Below are positions 1 through 11,905 of a stretch of 64,000 nucleotides of DNA, piece by piece. The notes beneath the pieces were generated by a model that saw only the letters and a list, made by a program, of their open reading frames with translations, was not told the DNA's origin and did no database searches. Source of the stretch: Phocoena phocoena (lineage: Eukaryota; Chordata; Mammalia; Artiodactyla; Phocoenidae); the NCBI RefSeq assembly GCF_963924675.1, contig NC_089234.1, positions 62,717,588-62,781,587 of the forward strand, written 5' to 3'. Position 1 is the stretch's first letter, and every line of letters begins with the position of its first letter. A program made the position numbers and the translations under genes.

Positions 1-65
1 GAGTCAGTCTATCCAAGTCGTGGTCAAATGGGTCTATTCTTTTATTAGAGGCTGCCTAGGTATGG

Positions 66-290
66 ATTAAGCGTATGGCCTCTGGGTTCAGTTGACATGG
101 ATTTGAATTCTCTGGCTCTGCTACCTACTTGCTGTGTGACCTTGTGCAATTTGCCTAACCTCTCTGTGCCTCAGTTGTCTCATCTGTAAAAATAAGGATA
201 ATAATACTACCTAATGTGAAGATTAATAGCTCTCAGGCGTGCAGTAAACTGGGCATGAGCTTTGTTAAATAAGTAAAAAGTTGTACATTC
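66..290 (+). repeat. MIR SINE fragment
   Basis: Ancient tRNA-derived MIR, sense orientation. The core reads as a run of the type 'ctgtgtgaccttgtgcaa' followed by 'cctcagttgtctcatctgtaaaa', the diagnostic MIR core, and then an A/T-rich stretch. It is diverged and has no coding potential. Confidence 0.8.
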
Positions 291-1290
291 ATTCAACCTA
301 AAAATTCCTCGAGGACCTGTGCTCTTGGGCCCATCAATAAGCCTTCACAGGCCCGTGGTCTTGGGCCCAAGAACTGGAGCTCCACCTTAGAGGCAATGAG
401 GCCACCACCCACTAAAATCCAGACCAGATTGCTGGCCCAGGCCAGGCTGAGCCGAGGGGTTATCCAGAGGGTCCCGGCTTGGGGCACCCCTTCAGGGACT
501 GGAAGCCAGGCAGGCCCTCACTGGCCTCCTGCTTCCGCAGCTGGGCTGGGCATGGGGGCTTCGGGCAGTCTGGCACCAGAACCAGCGGCCTCTTCTACTC
601 CAGGGCTCAGAAGAGCGGAGAGAGGTCAGACTGTGAGAAAAGACGAGCAGGGAGAGTAGAGGAGCCGGGAAGGTCCTGGACGCCTTTCATCCCTTCCACA
701 GAGGGAGCAGCAGAAACAGAAGTGCGGGGGTGGGGTGAGCAAAAAAGGAACCAAAAGCAGAGAATGAGGCCAGCCCAGCCAAGCGCTTTTTGTGGGGTCT
801 TAATTAAGCCCATTGTTCCTTTCAGGGTAGAACATATGTTCAGGGCCTGGCTGAGGTTTGGGACTGAAATTTCAATGGTGCTGGGCCCTATGGCCTGCCG
901 GGGAGGGGAGCCAGCAGGGGGGGAATTGAGGGGGACCATCCCTAAGCCCTACAAGAACCGACAATGTCTCCCAGGGTCACCTTCCACTATTTCCAGAACA
1001 GGAAATAAAACAACCAGAAAGGGTAGCAGAGCCCTCACCCCAGTGTGGGGAAATGCCCATGGGGTAGGACAGAGCTACAGCACCCGAGCAGGCTGTGACC
1101 CTCTGTGGGACTCAGTTTCCCAAAGTGTGCCATTCAGGTGAGACTGTCTAGGACAGGAGACAGTCACCAGTACCTGCCACGCCCACGAGCAGGACCCACC
1201 CCACTCACCCACCCCCGACCTATCCCCATTCCCCCCACCTGGTCCCAGCAGCCAGACAGCCCAAGGGTGAAGGGCTGAACTCAGAGTCAA
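291..1290. other. Intergenic, no gene recognised
   Basis: Moderately GC-rich unique DNA. Open frames of up to 220 codons exist on the plus strand, but their composition is low-complexity (Gly, Pro, Ser, Arg), they resemble no known family, and no splice or start context supports them. No repeat family is recognised. Confidence 0.5.
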
Positions 1291-1480
1291 GCTTCCATCT
1301 GAATGCTCACTCTGCTGCTCGTCAACTGGGTCGCCTCGAGTGGGTGACTTAAGCTCTCTGAACCTGTTTTCTTATCTGTAAAATGGGGTGATAATTCCCA
1401 TCCTCTATGTTTGCAATGGAAATTAATGAGGATGAGCCTTGTCAAGCCCTTAGCACATAGTGCCTTGTGCATGTTTATCA
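1291..1480 (+). repeat. MIR SINE fragment
   Basis: Sense MIR core: 'gggtgacttaagctctctga' followed by 'cttatctgtaaaatggggtg' and the usual 'gagccttgtcaagcccttagcacatag' type 3' part. Diverged. Confidence 0.75.
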
Positions 1481-2530
1481 GCAACCCATCATCATACATG
1501 TGACCTTCCCCTCCTGCAGCCCTGACACAAGCCCAGGAGGACACTCAGAGCAGAGTGAGGAAACAGACAGTAAAAAATGAAGACAAAGAAATTTCTGAAG
1601 ATATGGAAGTGGGCTGTGAAGAATTTTTAAGAGACTTGTAAGCATGCTAAGCATTTCCTCTACATTCTGGGACATCAAGCCAAGTTAAGGGACCTCAGGA
1701 AAACCATGTAGAGTTTGACATGTGCTCCTTGCAGTTTGAAGGATGCAGGAACTGGTGTCCAACTCACATCTGAAAAGTCTAAGGAAAAAAGCCAGGTTGC
1801 GGCTGCCCTGGGATAGCTGAGGGGAGAAAAGCAGAAAGTGGGCAGGCAAAGAATCCGTGAGTTCCTCTGGCTTATATGTGGAATCTGAAGAAGGAAGCCA
1901 GGCTGGGTCGCCTTGAGAGTGTGAAGGGACTAGGTGACCCCCCAGAAACCAAGGGGCAGAGAGGGGTCATATACAGAAACAGCAAATGGAGACAACGTCT
2001 GTGCCAAGGGAGCTATAGGTGAGAAATCCTTAGTGAGAGAGATGGTCTGCGAAGAACCCAGGAAGCTACTTCTAGAGTGAGATGACGAGCATTTAGAAAG
2101 AACCACAGCCACAGAACACCAGCACCAGGTGACAACTATAGCAGTCAGGCAAGAACTTTCCTGATTCTTCCCACTTTGGGGTAGAAACCAGCAGCTAGGG
2201 AGGTGGGCAGGAGAAGGAAGAGAGAAGTTGATCACACCCCCCATAAGCTCACGTGTCCCCCTGCAGGGCTCCCAGTCTGCTATAGGTCTAGGCGGAGGAA
2301 GGCGAGAAGCCCTAAATAAAGTTGGAGTTCTTATAGTACACTGGACTGGACATTCTAAGATTTGGAAAAAGATGCTATTCATTACCTGTTAGTGATTGGG
2401 AAAGCCCTGAAAACAGCCAGAGATCTCACCCAGGGGCAAAGAAGAATAAGATGCGAAAGCCAGTTTAAAAGGGCTGGGGAGAAATGATATATATAGCTGC
2501 TTTCTTTCTGCATCCTAGCAAGTCTAGCTC
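1481..2530. other. Intergenic, nothing recognised
   Basis: No gene, RNA gene or repeat family can be assigned. The minus-strand open frame of 150 codons around 1930-2382 has no recognisable domain and is probably chance. Confidence 0.4.
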
Positions 2531-2789
2531 ATTCAAAATCCGGTTACAGATACACAACTATGGAGTGATAGTTGCCAAGTGAAAAAGGCAAGGTACAGAA
2601 CAATGTATAGAGTGGTGTCTTTTATCTAAGAAAAGGGAAAATACAAACACAAACAACTAAATACATCATACATACATACATAAAAAAATAAATAAATTTC
2701 CTTATATATTTAACACTGGAAGGATAAACCAAAAACTAATAAAAATGGTTTCCAGTAATGGGAGAAGGAGACAGGATTGGAAATTAGAT
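2531..2789 (+). repeat. Unassigned A-rich interspersed-repeat remnant
   Basis: The stretch ends in an A-rich, tail-like run with 'catacatacataca' and 'aaataaataaatttcc', as seen at the 3' end of an old non-LTR element. The family is not identified. Confidence 0.35.
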
Positions 2790-2935
2790 TTTGCTGAAAG
2801 TAAAACCCAACCATGTTGGCACCCTGATCTCAGACTTCCAGTCTCCAGAACTGTGAGAAATAAATGTTTGTTCTTTAAGCCATCCAATCTATGGTGTTTT
2901 TGTTATAAAAGCCCAAACTGACTAAGACAGATGCT
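2790..2935 (+). repeat. MaLR (MLT1-like) LTR, 3' part
   Basis: Matches the 3' portion of mammalian MaLR LTRs: 'ttccagtctccagaactgtg' followed by 'agaaataaatgtttgttctt' (poly(A) signal of the LTR), 'taagccatccaatctatggt', and an end in 'aaactgactaagaca'. Only the 3' half of the LTR remains. The same family recurs twice near 61 kb. Confidence 0.8.
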
Positions 2936-3780
2936 TAACTTAAAAATTACTAAATTACTCTTGATGAAGCTCAATATCTTTATTGCAATGATGAATTTTC
3001 AGTTTCAGGTTAATATATGATGATGATGTAATGTTCTGTTTCTATGAGCCCTTTTTTGTCTTTTAGACAATTGATCACACAGGGAAAGCTGCTGTGTTTG
3101 TCACACGTCATAATCACATTGATGTACTTTAAAGCTTAAGATCACCAGTGTAAAGTTACTACACACACATTCTTTGCTTCTAGCTCTTTATGCCATGAGC
3201 CCATATTCCTGTTCTTCTCCAGAGTCTGACATAAATTGTGTTTAGGGCTTTCTTAGAGCCCTGGGTTGTGATTTTCAACTGTATCCTGGACACTTTGGCT
3301 CTTTTGCCTGTAAAAGATCTTTGAAAGGTCACCTCTTGCTTTAGCCGGCCCAGCATGTGTTCTCCCTTCTTCTGATATCAGCAGGCCAGTTTCACCTGAA
3401 TGAATGGGCCCTTCTTCACTGTTGGTCCATTGAGTTCAGCTGAAGCTAATCCCACTCCCAGGTCCAAAGGTGGCCATGTGGACTAGACCTGGTCTGACAG
3501 TATACCCTATCCTGCCAGCTCTGAGTCCATACTGATATAAATAAATGATTGAATAAATAAATGAATAGTAAGAAAAGACAAATTTCCCACACAGAAGAAC
3601 TCCAAATAATTTATGTAAATATTTACTCCTCCAGAAATGGGAGGTTAATTCTCCATATCGAAGTGTGGACAGCACTTAGTGACTTGCTTCCAAAAATTAT
3701 AGTATGGAAAGGAAAAAAGTAATTACAGTGGAGAAATCTGACAAACGCTGTCTCACCCACATGATCGTGATTAATACTAT
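2936..3780. other. Intergenic, nothing recognised
   Basis: A/T-rich DNA with a short 'aataaatga' type simple repeat around 3538-3568. No gene is supported. Confidence 0.4.
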
Positions 3781-3782
3781 CA

Positions 3783-4151
3783 GTGATAAACCATGCTGCT
3801 AATATCATGTACTTTTGCTATGATGTGATAAGAATGGAGACAGCAGCAGAAAACGTCAGGGAAATAAGTCAATCTAAAGAACAGAGGGAAAAAATACTGG
3901 AAAAATTTAAACAAAATCTCAGAGACCTGCAAGACAATAACAAGTCATTTAACATGCATATAATTAAAGTCCCAGAAGAAGAGAGTAAAATCGAGACAGA
4001 AAAACAATTTGAGGAAATAACAACCAAAAATTTCCCAAATCTGATGAAGAACATTGACTTGCAGATCCAAGGAGCTCAGCAAACTCCAAGTAGGGTAAAT
4101 ACAAAGAAAAACACACCTAGGCACATCATAGTCAAACCAGAGATAAAGTGA
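3783..4151 (+). pseudogene. L1 ORF1 remnant (RNA-binding protein of LINE-1)
   Basis: A 122-codon open stretch is the longest surviving piece of ORF1 of the old L1. Residues about 20-100 align by eye with the middle of L1 ORF1p: an end-of-coiled-coil segment, then the RRM-like segment with 'HIIKVPEEE' in place of the usual 'RIIGVPEGE'. ORF1p is normally about 330-340 aa and forms a trimeric RNA chaperone. Here both ends are lost to stops, and the downstream ORF1 sequence (to about 4480) continues only in broken frames. The first residues before about codon 18 are probably not original ORF1. No function is expected. Confidence 0.7.
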
Positions 4152-4574
4152 AAACCAAAGATAAAGTGAAAATCCTGAAAGCAATTAGAGAAGACACATT
4201 ATGTACAGAGAATCAATGATATGAATGAAAAGTCATGACTTTTCATCAGAAAAAAATGGACACCAAAAGACAATGAAATGACATCATTAGAGTGCTGAAA
4301 CAGAAAAATAAAATGCCAACCAAAAAATCCTAAAGCCACCAAAAACATCCTTCAAGTTGAGTGTAAAATGAAGACATTATCAGATAGATGAAATCAGAGA
4401 TAATTGGTCTCCAGTGACCTGGGTTATGAGAAATGCTGAAGGAGGTTCTTCAAGCTGAAAGGAAATGATATCTAATGATAACTAATCTACAGGAAGAAAT
4501 GAAGAGTGCCAAAAATGGTAAATAAGTAGGTAAATATAAAAGGCTATATTATTTTTTATTCTTGGGATTTCTTT

Positions 4575-4823
4575 AAAATAAAATAGACTGGGGCTTCCCT
4601 GGTGGCGCAGTGGTTGACAGTCCGCCTGCCGATGCAGGGGACACGGGTTCGTGCCCCGGTCCGGAAAGATCCCACATGCCACAGAGCGGCTGGGCCCGTG
4701 AGCCATGGCCGCTGAGCCTGCGCGTCCGGAGCCTGTGCTCCGCAACGGGAGAGGCCACAACAGTGAGAGGCCTGCGTACCACAAAAAATAATAATAATAA
4801 ATAAAATAAAATAAAACAGACTG
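4575..4823 (+). mobile_element. CHR-2-type cetacean SINE with target-site duplication
   Basis: tRNA-derived SINE of about 190 bp, starting gggcttccctggtggcgcag near 4591 and ending in an (AATAA)n-type tail. It is flanked by a 16-bp direct repeat, aaaataaaatagactg at 4575-4590 and the same sequence with one change at 4808-4823. This shows insertion by L1-type retrotransposition into the old L1. Confidence 0.95.
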
Positions 4824-5429
4824 TTTAATAAAAGTAGTGAAAAGGTATAGAATTAAGAGGCCAATAGAACAAATGAGTTAGAACACTAAAAAACATTTGA
4901 TTGACCCAAAAGAAGGCAGAAAAGGAAAAATGGAGGAACAAAAAGTTGAAGGAACAAATGAAAAACAAGTAGCAAGATTATACACTTACACCCAACCACA
5001 TTAATAATTACATTAGAGGTAAATGCATTTATGCCATCTATACCATCTATATTATAAAATAATCAGTTATCTAGGTTTCCACATTAAGAAGCTAGAAAAT
5101 GAAGTAAATAGAAGAAATTCAACCTTAAGTTAACAGAAGATAAAATAATAATTAAGGGTAGAATTCAATGACTGGAAAGAGATAAATAAAGGAGAAAGTA
5201 AAGACAAAAGTCTGTCCTTTGGAAAGATTAATAAAGTTGATAAACCCCTAGCTAGACTTATCAAGAAGAAGGAGAGAGTACAAAATACCAGCATCAGGAA
5301 TGAAATGGGTGGTATCACTACAGATCCTACAGACTTTAAAAGAATAATGAGAAAATATTGTGAACAAATTTTAAAAATGAAATAATATCAATCTTAGACA
5401 CTCTTTTGGAAAATAGAAGAGGAAGGAGC

Positions 5430-6185
5430 ACTTCTGTATCATTCAGGGTCCAACCAGGAGACAGAAACTACATGGTAATTCAAATGGTAATTTGAAGTTT
5501 AATATAAAGAAGTATTAACAGGAGATTGGGGGGGGAAAGGGGAAATTGTCTAGTAAGAGTGAAAGAGAACCATAAAGAATACTGGAATAGCAAACATAAT
5601 GAGTAGCCGCTATTCCTAGGGGCTGAGCTAGGGCAATCATAAATATCCTCCTCCCTGGGCTGAGATCCAGACTTCACTGAAGACATAGCACGGCATATTG
5701 GACAGTGGAGAGGGCTAAGGTGCCCGAGGTACCATGTGACTTGATGGAAACCTGTCCTCTGAGGTGCAGAGGGAAGTCATCCACAGTGAGGTGCTGTGCC
5801 TTGGAACCTGCTACAAAGTTGCTGGGGTGGCCACTTATGGGGAAGTACCTCACCAGCACCACTCCACCGCCACCTGAGGAGGTACCCAGGAAGGCTGCTG
5901 GCTGCCACGTGCTGCAGGAACAAGGAGGTGGGAGAGCCACCATGCTGATCTACCTAAGCACTGGGAGCTCATGCTACAGGAAGAAGAGAAAATCCTTCTC
6001 TCCTCCAGTGTCCCTCGAGCATCCTCTACTGACAAGGCTTAACGTGGTGCCTGCTGACCAAGGTGAAATATTTACATGACCATCTCGTTGATCACAGAGC
6101 AGGCAAAGAAGAATGGATTTGGAGTTGGTAGGCAATAGACTGATAACTGGCACAGCCTGTCAATTCATTTTCATGTGGCCAGAAA
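5430..6185. repeat. Unassigned insert inside the old L1
   Basis: About 750 bp that interrupts ORF2 of the surrounding L1. L1-like sequence stops near 5425 and resumes near 6190. The beginning (tcattcagggtccaaccagg) resembles the start of a dispersed mammalian repeat, but I cannot name the family. It contains an open frame of 124 codons (5705-6079, plus) with no recognisable domain. Confidence 0.45.
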
Positions 6186-6610
6186 AACTCTGAAAACAAA
6201 ACTGAAAAAACTTACAAGAAAATTACAGACCAATATGCTTCCTGAGCACAGAGGTAAAAGTCCTTAACAAAACATTAGCAAATCTATTACAGTAATGTAT
6301 GAAAAGGATAATACATCATGACCAAGTAAATTTTATCTCAGCACTGCAAGGCTGGTTTAACATTTTAAAAAATCAATCAATAAAATTCACCACATTAAAG
6401 AATAAAAGACAAAAAGTACAAAATCACCTTGATAGATGCACAAAAAGCATTTGACAAAGTTCAACAGCCATTCATGATTTAAAGTCTAAGTGAGCTAGGA
6501 ACAGAAAAGAACTTCCTCAACCTGATAAAGGCCATCTATGAAAAACCTACCAATAACATCATACATAGTGGTGAAAGACCAGAGCCATGGAAGAGAAGTA
6601 AAAAAAAAAC

Positions 6611-8454
6611 TTAGCTGGTAAATTTGCTGCTGGAGATACTGCCTTAGATAGGAAAGGTGAGAAATAGCCTGGTTTCTCTTCTTCCCACCCTTTAATCTCC
6701 CACCAGTGTCTCCTACTGGTTGATCCCAGGCAGAAACCACAGCCTAGGAAACATAACCCAAGGTCAGCTCCTTGCAACTTCCGAGCAGAGCCAGGGAATG
6801 GCAAAGAGGGGATCTCAGGGAAAGCAGGGACTATTCCAGAGATGCTGCCGCCTGCTGGGAAATCACCGTATCTCACGGCAGAAGAGGGCAGGCTTGGCCC
6901 TGCACGGCTAGGGCAGCTCATGGTAGTCCAGCCACATCGTCTTTCTATCTTGGCTCTGGAGGGCCTCCTGCTGCTAGTATGGACCTCTTCCTCCTCCTAT
7001 AACCCCTTTTCACATAGCCATCTATTGAGTCACCAAGTGACCCCAAGTCTGATACGCTTGGCAACCCAGCCCCACCCCACCCCATGCCCCCTCCTTCTTG
7101 CCTGACACTGAGATCACCCAATCAGCCACGCTACCATGTGATTCTGTCTGAACTCTGGGTCAGCCAGGCTCATCTGGATTTTCTGGCCAAGTCCTGTAAT
7201 AACCCCCATGTTGCCAGTAGAACTTATGATTTGAGTTGTCTTCCCAGCCTGGAGACAAATCATCTCTGGCCCCTCTGTGTTCTCACCACACTCTGTTCAC
7301 ACTCTAATAGGACACTGACCATTCCTTCTGGTAACACTACAGTGGCTTGACTACGGGGGAACTCTTCCTTCCCATTCTGAGTCCATTTGATTCAGATGAA
7401 ATGGACCCCTCATTTCCCCTCCCCATCCTCATACCCAGTATTCCAGGGATGGAGCATGTGGCCCAGGCTAAGCCAGTCAGAGCATCTCATTTCTCTTGTC
7501 GTAATAACTGGGTCAGAGATGGACATACAACCCCAGTCAGATATGAATCAGAGCTAATGAGACTCATAATACTAATTTGAGCTGCAAAGGAAGCAGATAT
7601 ATCTGGCAAGGCTTATCCTCAGACAGAAAAGAATGTTTCTTTATTGGGACATAGGCTTATCCCAACAGTCCCTAGAGCACATCTTTGACTCAGACCCATT
7701 AATCTGATCATTTTCCCTGTGACTTGCCCACAAATAGGAGAGGACCTGTAGGGCCCAAGCAGGGCAAGTCTATGGGGCATAGGACTATTTCTGTTGCTAC
7801 CCTACTCCTTCTGCCAGGCCTGGGGAGAGCTTGAGACAGAAGCTAACTAGCAGCTCTAACATTATCCTGGTCTATGGGGCAGGTCACTGTGTTTCTATTT
7901 CTCAGCTCCTTCTATACTCTGCTCTGCTGTGCTGGAACTGAGTGTGCAAACCACATACCTGCTTTACCTGCCAGCTTCCTGTAAGGTTTGACCACAGGGG
8001 TCACTAGAGGGAGACTGGCAGACAAGAAGAGGTGAGAAGGGACTTGCTTCTCCTATTTGCTGGAGTTTCCTATCAGCATGGCCCCAACAATGGCCCTGAC
8101 AGTGGAAACTGATTCTAGGCAAGAAACTTCCAGCTTCCTTTGGCAATCTTAGCACCAGTCTCATCACTCCTCCTTAGCTAGCAGTAGCAGCACCAGCCAA
8201 CGCCCTTCCTCAGAGCTCTGGCTGCAAGGAAAACCTGCTCTGAACTTGTAAATTCTAACCCCCATTCCTAGAGATAGTAGCTGCTTCCTGTAGTTATTAC
8301 TCTGTGTTCCCTTGGCATAAACTTTTTGCTTTTTCACCTTCAGGTAATTTTTGCTTCCAACACCTGCTTGACCAATTTCCTATATTAAATTCCCTCAGCT
8401 GAAGTACCTAGAGTACTTTCTCTTTTTCTAACTGGACCTTGACTGATTCATCTG
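6611..8454. other. Intergenic, no gene recognised
   Basis: Mixed-composition DNA. The segment around 7350-7560 (gagcatgtggcccaggctaa and neighbours) has the feel of a dispersed old repeat, but no family can be assigned. Open frames of up to 120 codons show no known domain. Confidence 0.4.
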
Positions 8455-8662
8455 TTAAAACATGTCAGCAAACTTTCTTGTAAAGGGCCAGTTAGTAAAT
8501 GTTTTAGGCACTGTGGGCCATAAAGTCTCTCTTGTGACTATTGACCTCTGCTGTTGTAGCACCTAAATCAATAAGCATAGCTGTGTTCAACAAAACTTTA
8601 TTTACAAAAACAGGTGGCTGGCTATAGTTTGCTGGCCCTTGTGTCAAACCAAGATTTCAAAG
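8455..8662 (+). mobile_element. hAT/Charlie-type non-autonomous DNA transposon fossil
   Basis: Short element with inverted ends: gtcagcaaact near the left end and agtttgctggc near the right end. Internal signatures are 'tgtaaagggccagttagtaa' and 'caaaactttatttacaaaaa', typical of a very common mammalian MITE. No transposase is encoded. The exact subfamily is not certain. Confidence 0.75.
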
Positions 8663-8689
8663 GAGTCATAATAGGTCAAGTCAGGAAGC

Positions 8690-8855
8690 CAATCCTTAGA
8701 CAACCTGGGAGTGATTAGATCCAGCAACTAACTCTGGGCAAGACTACTCTTGAACTTTGGGGTCTTCATTTAAAAGATGAAGTGGTTGAGGTATTACTAG
8801 ATTATCCTTACATCCCTTCCACCTCTAAAAGTTCAGTGGTTCTATTATTATCTCC
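8690..8855 (+). repeat. MIR-like SINE fragment
   Basis: Diverged MIR-like sequence ('ctctgggcaagactactctt', 'gtcttcatttaaaagatgaa', then 'catcccttccacctctaaaa'). Confidence 0.55.
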
Positions 8856-10054
8856 AAAACACTAACTCTGCAAAGCGATGTCTTAAGTCAGCTTCCCCAG
8901 GCAACAGACTCTGACGTGGAGATTACTGTGCAGGGAGTTTATGGGAGAGTTCTCTTAGGACCAAACCTGTGGAGGAGACAGGAAAGGAAGAAAGCCTGAC
9001 TGGGAAGAGGGTGAAGTTGGGCTGAGATATGTTCTCAACAAAGGTCTCATTCTACCCAAGAAAGCTCTGAAGCTGGAATGGTCCTTAAGGTTATCCCAAG
9101 TTGGGGTGATGGGGATGGATATCTATACCCCACTTTGACCAGTCATCAGATGCAGGCTGTGCAAGAAGGAAACATGACCTTGGCCATGGCAACTACATTA
9201 ACCTGAGGCAATCTCTGAGGAGGGTTGGCAGCCAAAGGCACTTCTAGCATCTAAAAGAGTAAATCCTTTATTGCTAAAGAGCAAACTGGATGGAGCATCA
9301 CTGTAGCATCCACTACAATCCACCCCTTGTGCTGCTCAGATCTCAGATTAATTTCTTTAGATAAGTTCAGGGTGCAACCTCTCTAGAATTATGGGATGGT
9401 TTATTTACTGGGGGATAACTCAGAAAATGAAGGCATCAGCTAGAAGAAAACAATACCTGCTATGCATCTGATCTTGGGCTACAACTGATACACATAATCC
9501 CCCTCATTTTCAATCCATTCTAGATTTCCTTCCCCCATAGATATTATCTCTGCTGGGCTCAGTGGTTTACCTGATGGCATGACCCTCATCCCTGAGAGGT
9601 CTGAGCCCCTATCACCATGCCCTACTCAGGTTGTGGCTGCTACACTTGTCCGTCTATCACCAAGATTCATCCAAGTAGATCATCTGGGTAATGAACATAT
9701 TACTCCCCGCCTCCACTTTGCATCAGTTGTCTACATCATTCTGGGGATTGAAATCAACTACTCCTGCCAAAATGATAACTCATCTTCCTGCTTCAAGGAG
9801 CTTGATATGCCAAGGCTGCAACCTAAACTTGTAGTTCCATGCACTCATGTTCTATCTCCTGTTGGAGCACTCTCCCTTTGGGTTCCTAGGGTCTGCACAC
9901 CCAAAATGGTGGAGGCAGAGAGCTAAATTCCCCCAAAGGGTCATTGAGTGTGATAGAAAGTGGGGCTACTCCTGCCTCCACTCTATTGATTCCGGGACTT
10001 GTGTGTTCTACCCTACTGAGTATACAGCACCGTATAGAGTGTTGATTTAGAATG
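8856..10054. other. Intergenic, nothing recognised
   Basis: No gene or repeat assignment. Small open frames (115 codons at 9579-9926 plus) look like chance. Confidence 0.4.
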
Positions 10055-10155
10055 TACACTATGTCTGCCAAAGAAGACATACAGATGGCCAACAGACACA
10101 TGAAAGATGCTCCACAACACTAATCATAAGGGAAATGCAAATCAAACCACAACGA

Positions 10156-10366
10156 GGGCTTCCCTGGTGGCGCAGTGGTTGAGAGTCCGCCTGCCGATGC
10201 AGGGGACACAGGTTCGTGCCCCGGTCCAGGAAGATCCCACAGGCCACGGAGCGGCTAGGCCCGTGAGCCATGGCCGCTGAGCCTGCACATCCGGAGCCTG
10301 TGCTCCGCAACGGGAGAGGCCACAACAGTGAGAAGCCCACGTACCGCAAGAAAAAAAAAAAAAAAC
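10156..10366 (+). mobile_element. CHR-2-type cetacean SINE
   Basis: Near-complete copy with head gggcttccctggtggcgcag, GC-rich body and an A-tail ending near 10366. It lies inside the L1 ORF2 remnant between 'caaaccacaacga' and 'cataacgaaatatcac', so it is younger than that L1. The flanking duplication (about 9 bp) is imperfect. Confidence 0.95.
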
Positions 10367-10710
10367 ATAACGAAATATCACCTCAGACCTGTCAGAATGG
10401 CTATCATCAAAAAGACAACAAATAACAAGTGTTGGTAAGGATGTGAAGAAAAGGAAACCCCCATGCACTATTGGTGGGGATTGTAAATTGGTGCAGCCAC
10501 TATGAAAACAGTATGGAGGTTCCTCAAAAAATTAAAAATCAAATTGCAATACGATCCAGCAATTTAACTTTGGGGTATTTACCCAAAGAAGACAAAACAC
10601 TAATTCAAAAAGACATATGCACACCAATGTTCACTGCAGCATTATTTATAATAGCCAAGATATGGAAGTAACCTAAGTGTTTGTCGATAGATGAATGGAT
10701 CAAGAAGACA

Positions 10711-10743
10711 TATATATATATATACACACACATACATACACAA
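10711..10743. repeat. (TA)n/(CA)n microsatellite
   Basis: A short run of TA dinucleotides passes into CACA/CATA within the L1 remnant. Confidence 0.8.
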
Positions 10744-11195
10744 TGGAATATTACTCAGCCATAAAAATGAAATTTTGCAATTTGTGACAACATGGCTGGG
10801 TAGAGGCTATTATTCTAAGTGAAATAAGTCAGACAGAAAGACAAGTATCTCACTTACATGTGGAACCTAAAAAAACAAAACAAAACAAAATAAAAACAGA
10901 CTGATAGATACAGAGAATAAATAGATGGTTACCAGGGAAGGGTTGAAATAGGTGAAGGGGATTAAGAGGTAAAAACCTCCAGTTATAAAATAAGCCATGG
11001 TAATGTCATATACAGCATAAGGAATATGGTCAGTAATACTGTAATAACTTTGTATGGAAACAGATGGTTACTAGACTTATCATAGTGATCACTTCATAAT
11101 ATATGCAAATGTCAAATCACTGTGTAGTACACCTGAAACTAACATAATATTGTAAATCAACTATATTTCAATAAACAAACAAACAAAAGAATGTA

Positions 11196-11905
11196 TGATA
11201 TGTTCTGGAGGATGCTATCCTATCCTTTCTGACTCATTGGTACCTTCAGCAGCCCATTCCAACACTCTGTTAGGCCAGCAGCTTCTCAAAGATGCCATAC
11301 GTGAAATAACCAGTGGATGCCATGATCCTGTATCCAATCTCTCACCTTCTTTTCTATGACATAAGTCCCTTGATTATACACAATGCACAACGTGGGCATC
11401 CTAAGACAGGAGATTTATGTTGGAGCTGAAATGCCAGGAAAGGCCTCTGGAGAAGTGGAAACAACTTTTTCACCTAAGACACGGATTTGAAAAAATTGCA
11501 TATTTTAATATTTCAGGACCATCACCTCCCGCTTTCTCCTAGGCTTTTCCCCTCATCCTCTGTCTCCAGACTTTCTCTAATGTCCTCATGGTATTTCCTG
11601 GGGTGTAAAATATGGACCATCAAAGACTGGCTAATGAAACAAGATTAGGGATGAATTCCATAGTGTCTCCCTGCACTGTAATCTGAGTTCTCACCACACA
11701 CCTCGCGTGGCTAGTCTCATGCGTTTGCAGAGCCCTCTGCTGTTTGTAGAACACTTTCACTCACAGCACTACATTTGTAATGACAATGCTTTCTTATATC
11801 CATATGGAACATTCAGCTCTCCCTCAAGCTGGTTCATACCTTGTGTCCTACTCCAGGCAGAATTAAGAGACCCTTCCCTTGCCTTCAGGACAACACACCT
11901 TCCTG
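11196..11905. other. Intergenic, nothing recognised
   Basis: A/T-rich to neutral DNA with no recognised gene. The last 100-200 bp may already belong to the following L2. Confidence 0.4.

Larger units (their letters stand above)
3781..6610 (+). mobile_element. Old L1 (LINE-1), fragmented, plus strand
   Basis: Pieces of one ancient L1 in order. The ORF1 part (about 3783-4560) shows residues such as KILEKFKQNLRDLQDNNKS and EEITTKNFPNLMKNIDLQ, typical of L1 ORF1p. The inter-ORF segment follows (4830-5030, with the 'gacccaaaagaaggcagaaa' signature). Then comes the start of ORF2 (5100-5425) and, after an unrelated insert, part of the ORF2 reverse-transcriptase region (6190-6600; 'catcatgaccaagtaaattt'). 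Every frame is broken by stops and indels, so it cannot move. A CHR-2 SINE is inserted in it at 4591. Subfamily not assigned. Confidence 0.8.
10055..11195 (+). mobile_element. L1 3' end (ORF2 C-terminus and 3' UTR), plus strand
   Basis: The segment starts within the last part of ORF2 ('aagaagacatacagatggcc'). It runs through the 'actcagccataaaaatgaaa' stretch and the 3' UTR signature 'cttacatgtggaacctaaaa', and ends with 'tatttcaataaacaaacaaa'. It is 5'-truncated and interrupted by a CHR-2 SINE at 10156. The ORF2 piece at 10471-10671 (66 codons, with YLPKEDKTLIQKDICTPMF) matches the C-terminal region of ORF2p. Dead. Confidence 0.85.

Noticed and set aside
479..1141. 220-codon open frame near the window start
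   Set aside because: No similarity to a known family, no promoter or splice evidence, biased composition.
4591..4790. tRNA-like A and B box sequence in the SINE head
   Set aside because: It is the tRNA-derived promoter of a SINE, repeated at several places; not a functional tRNA gene.
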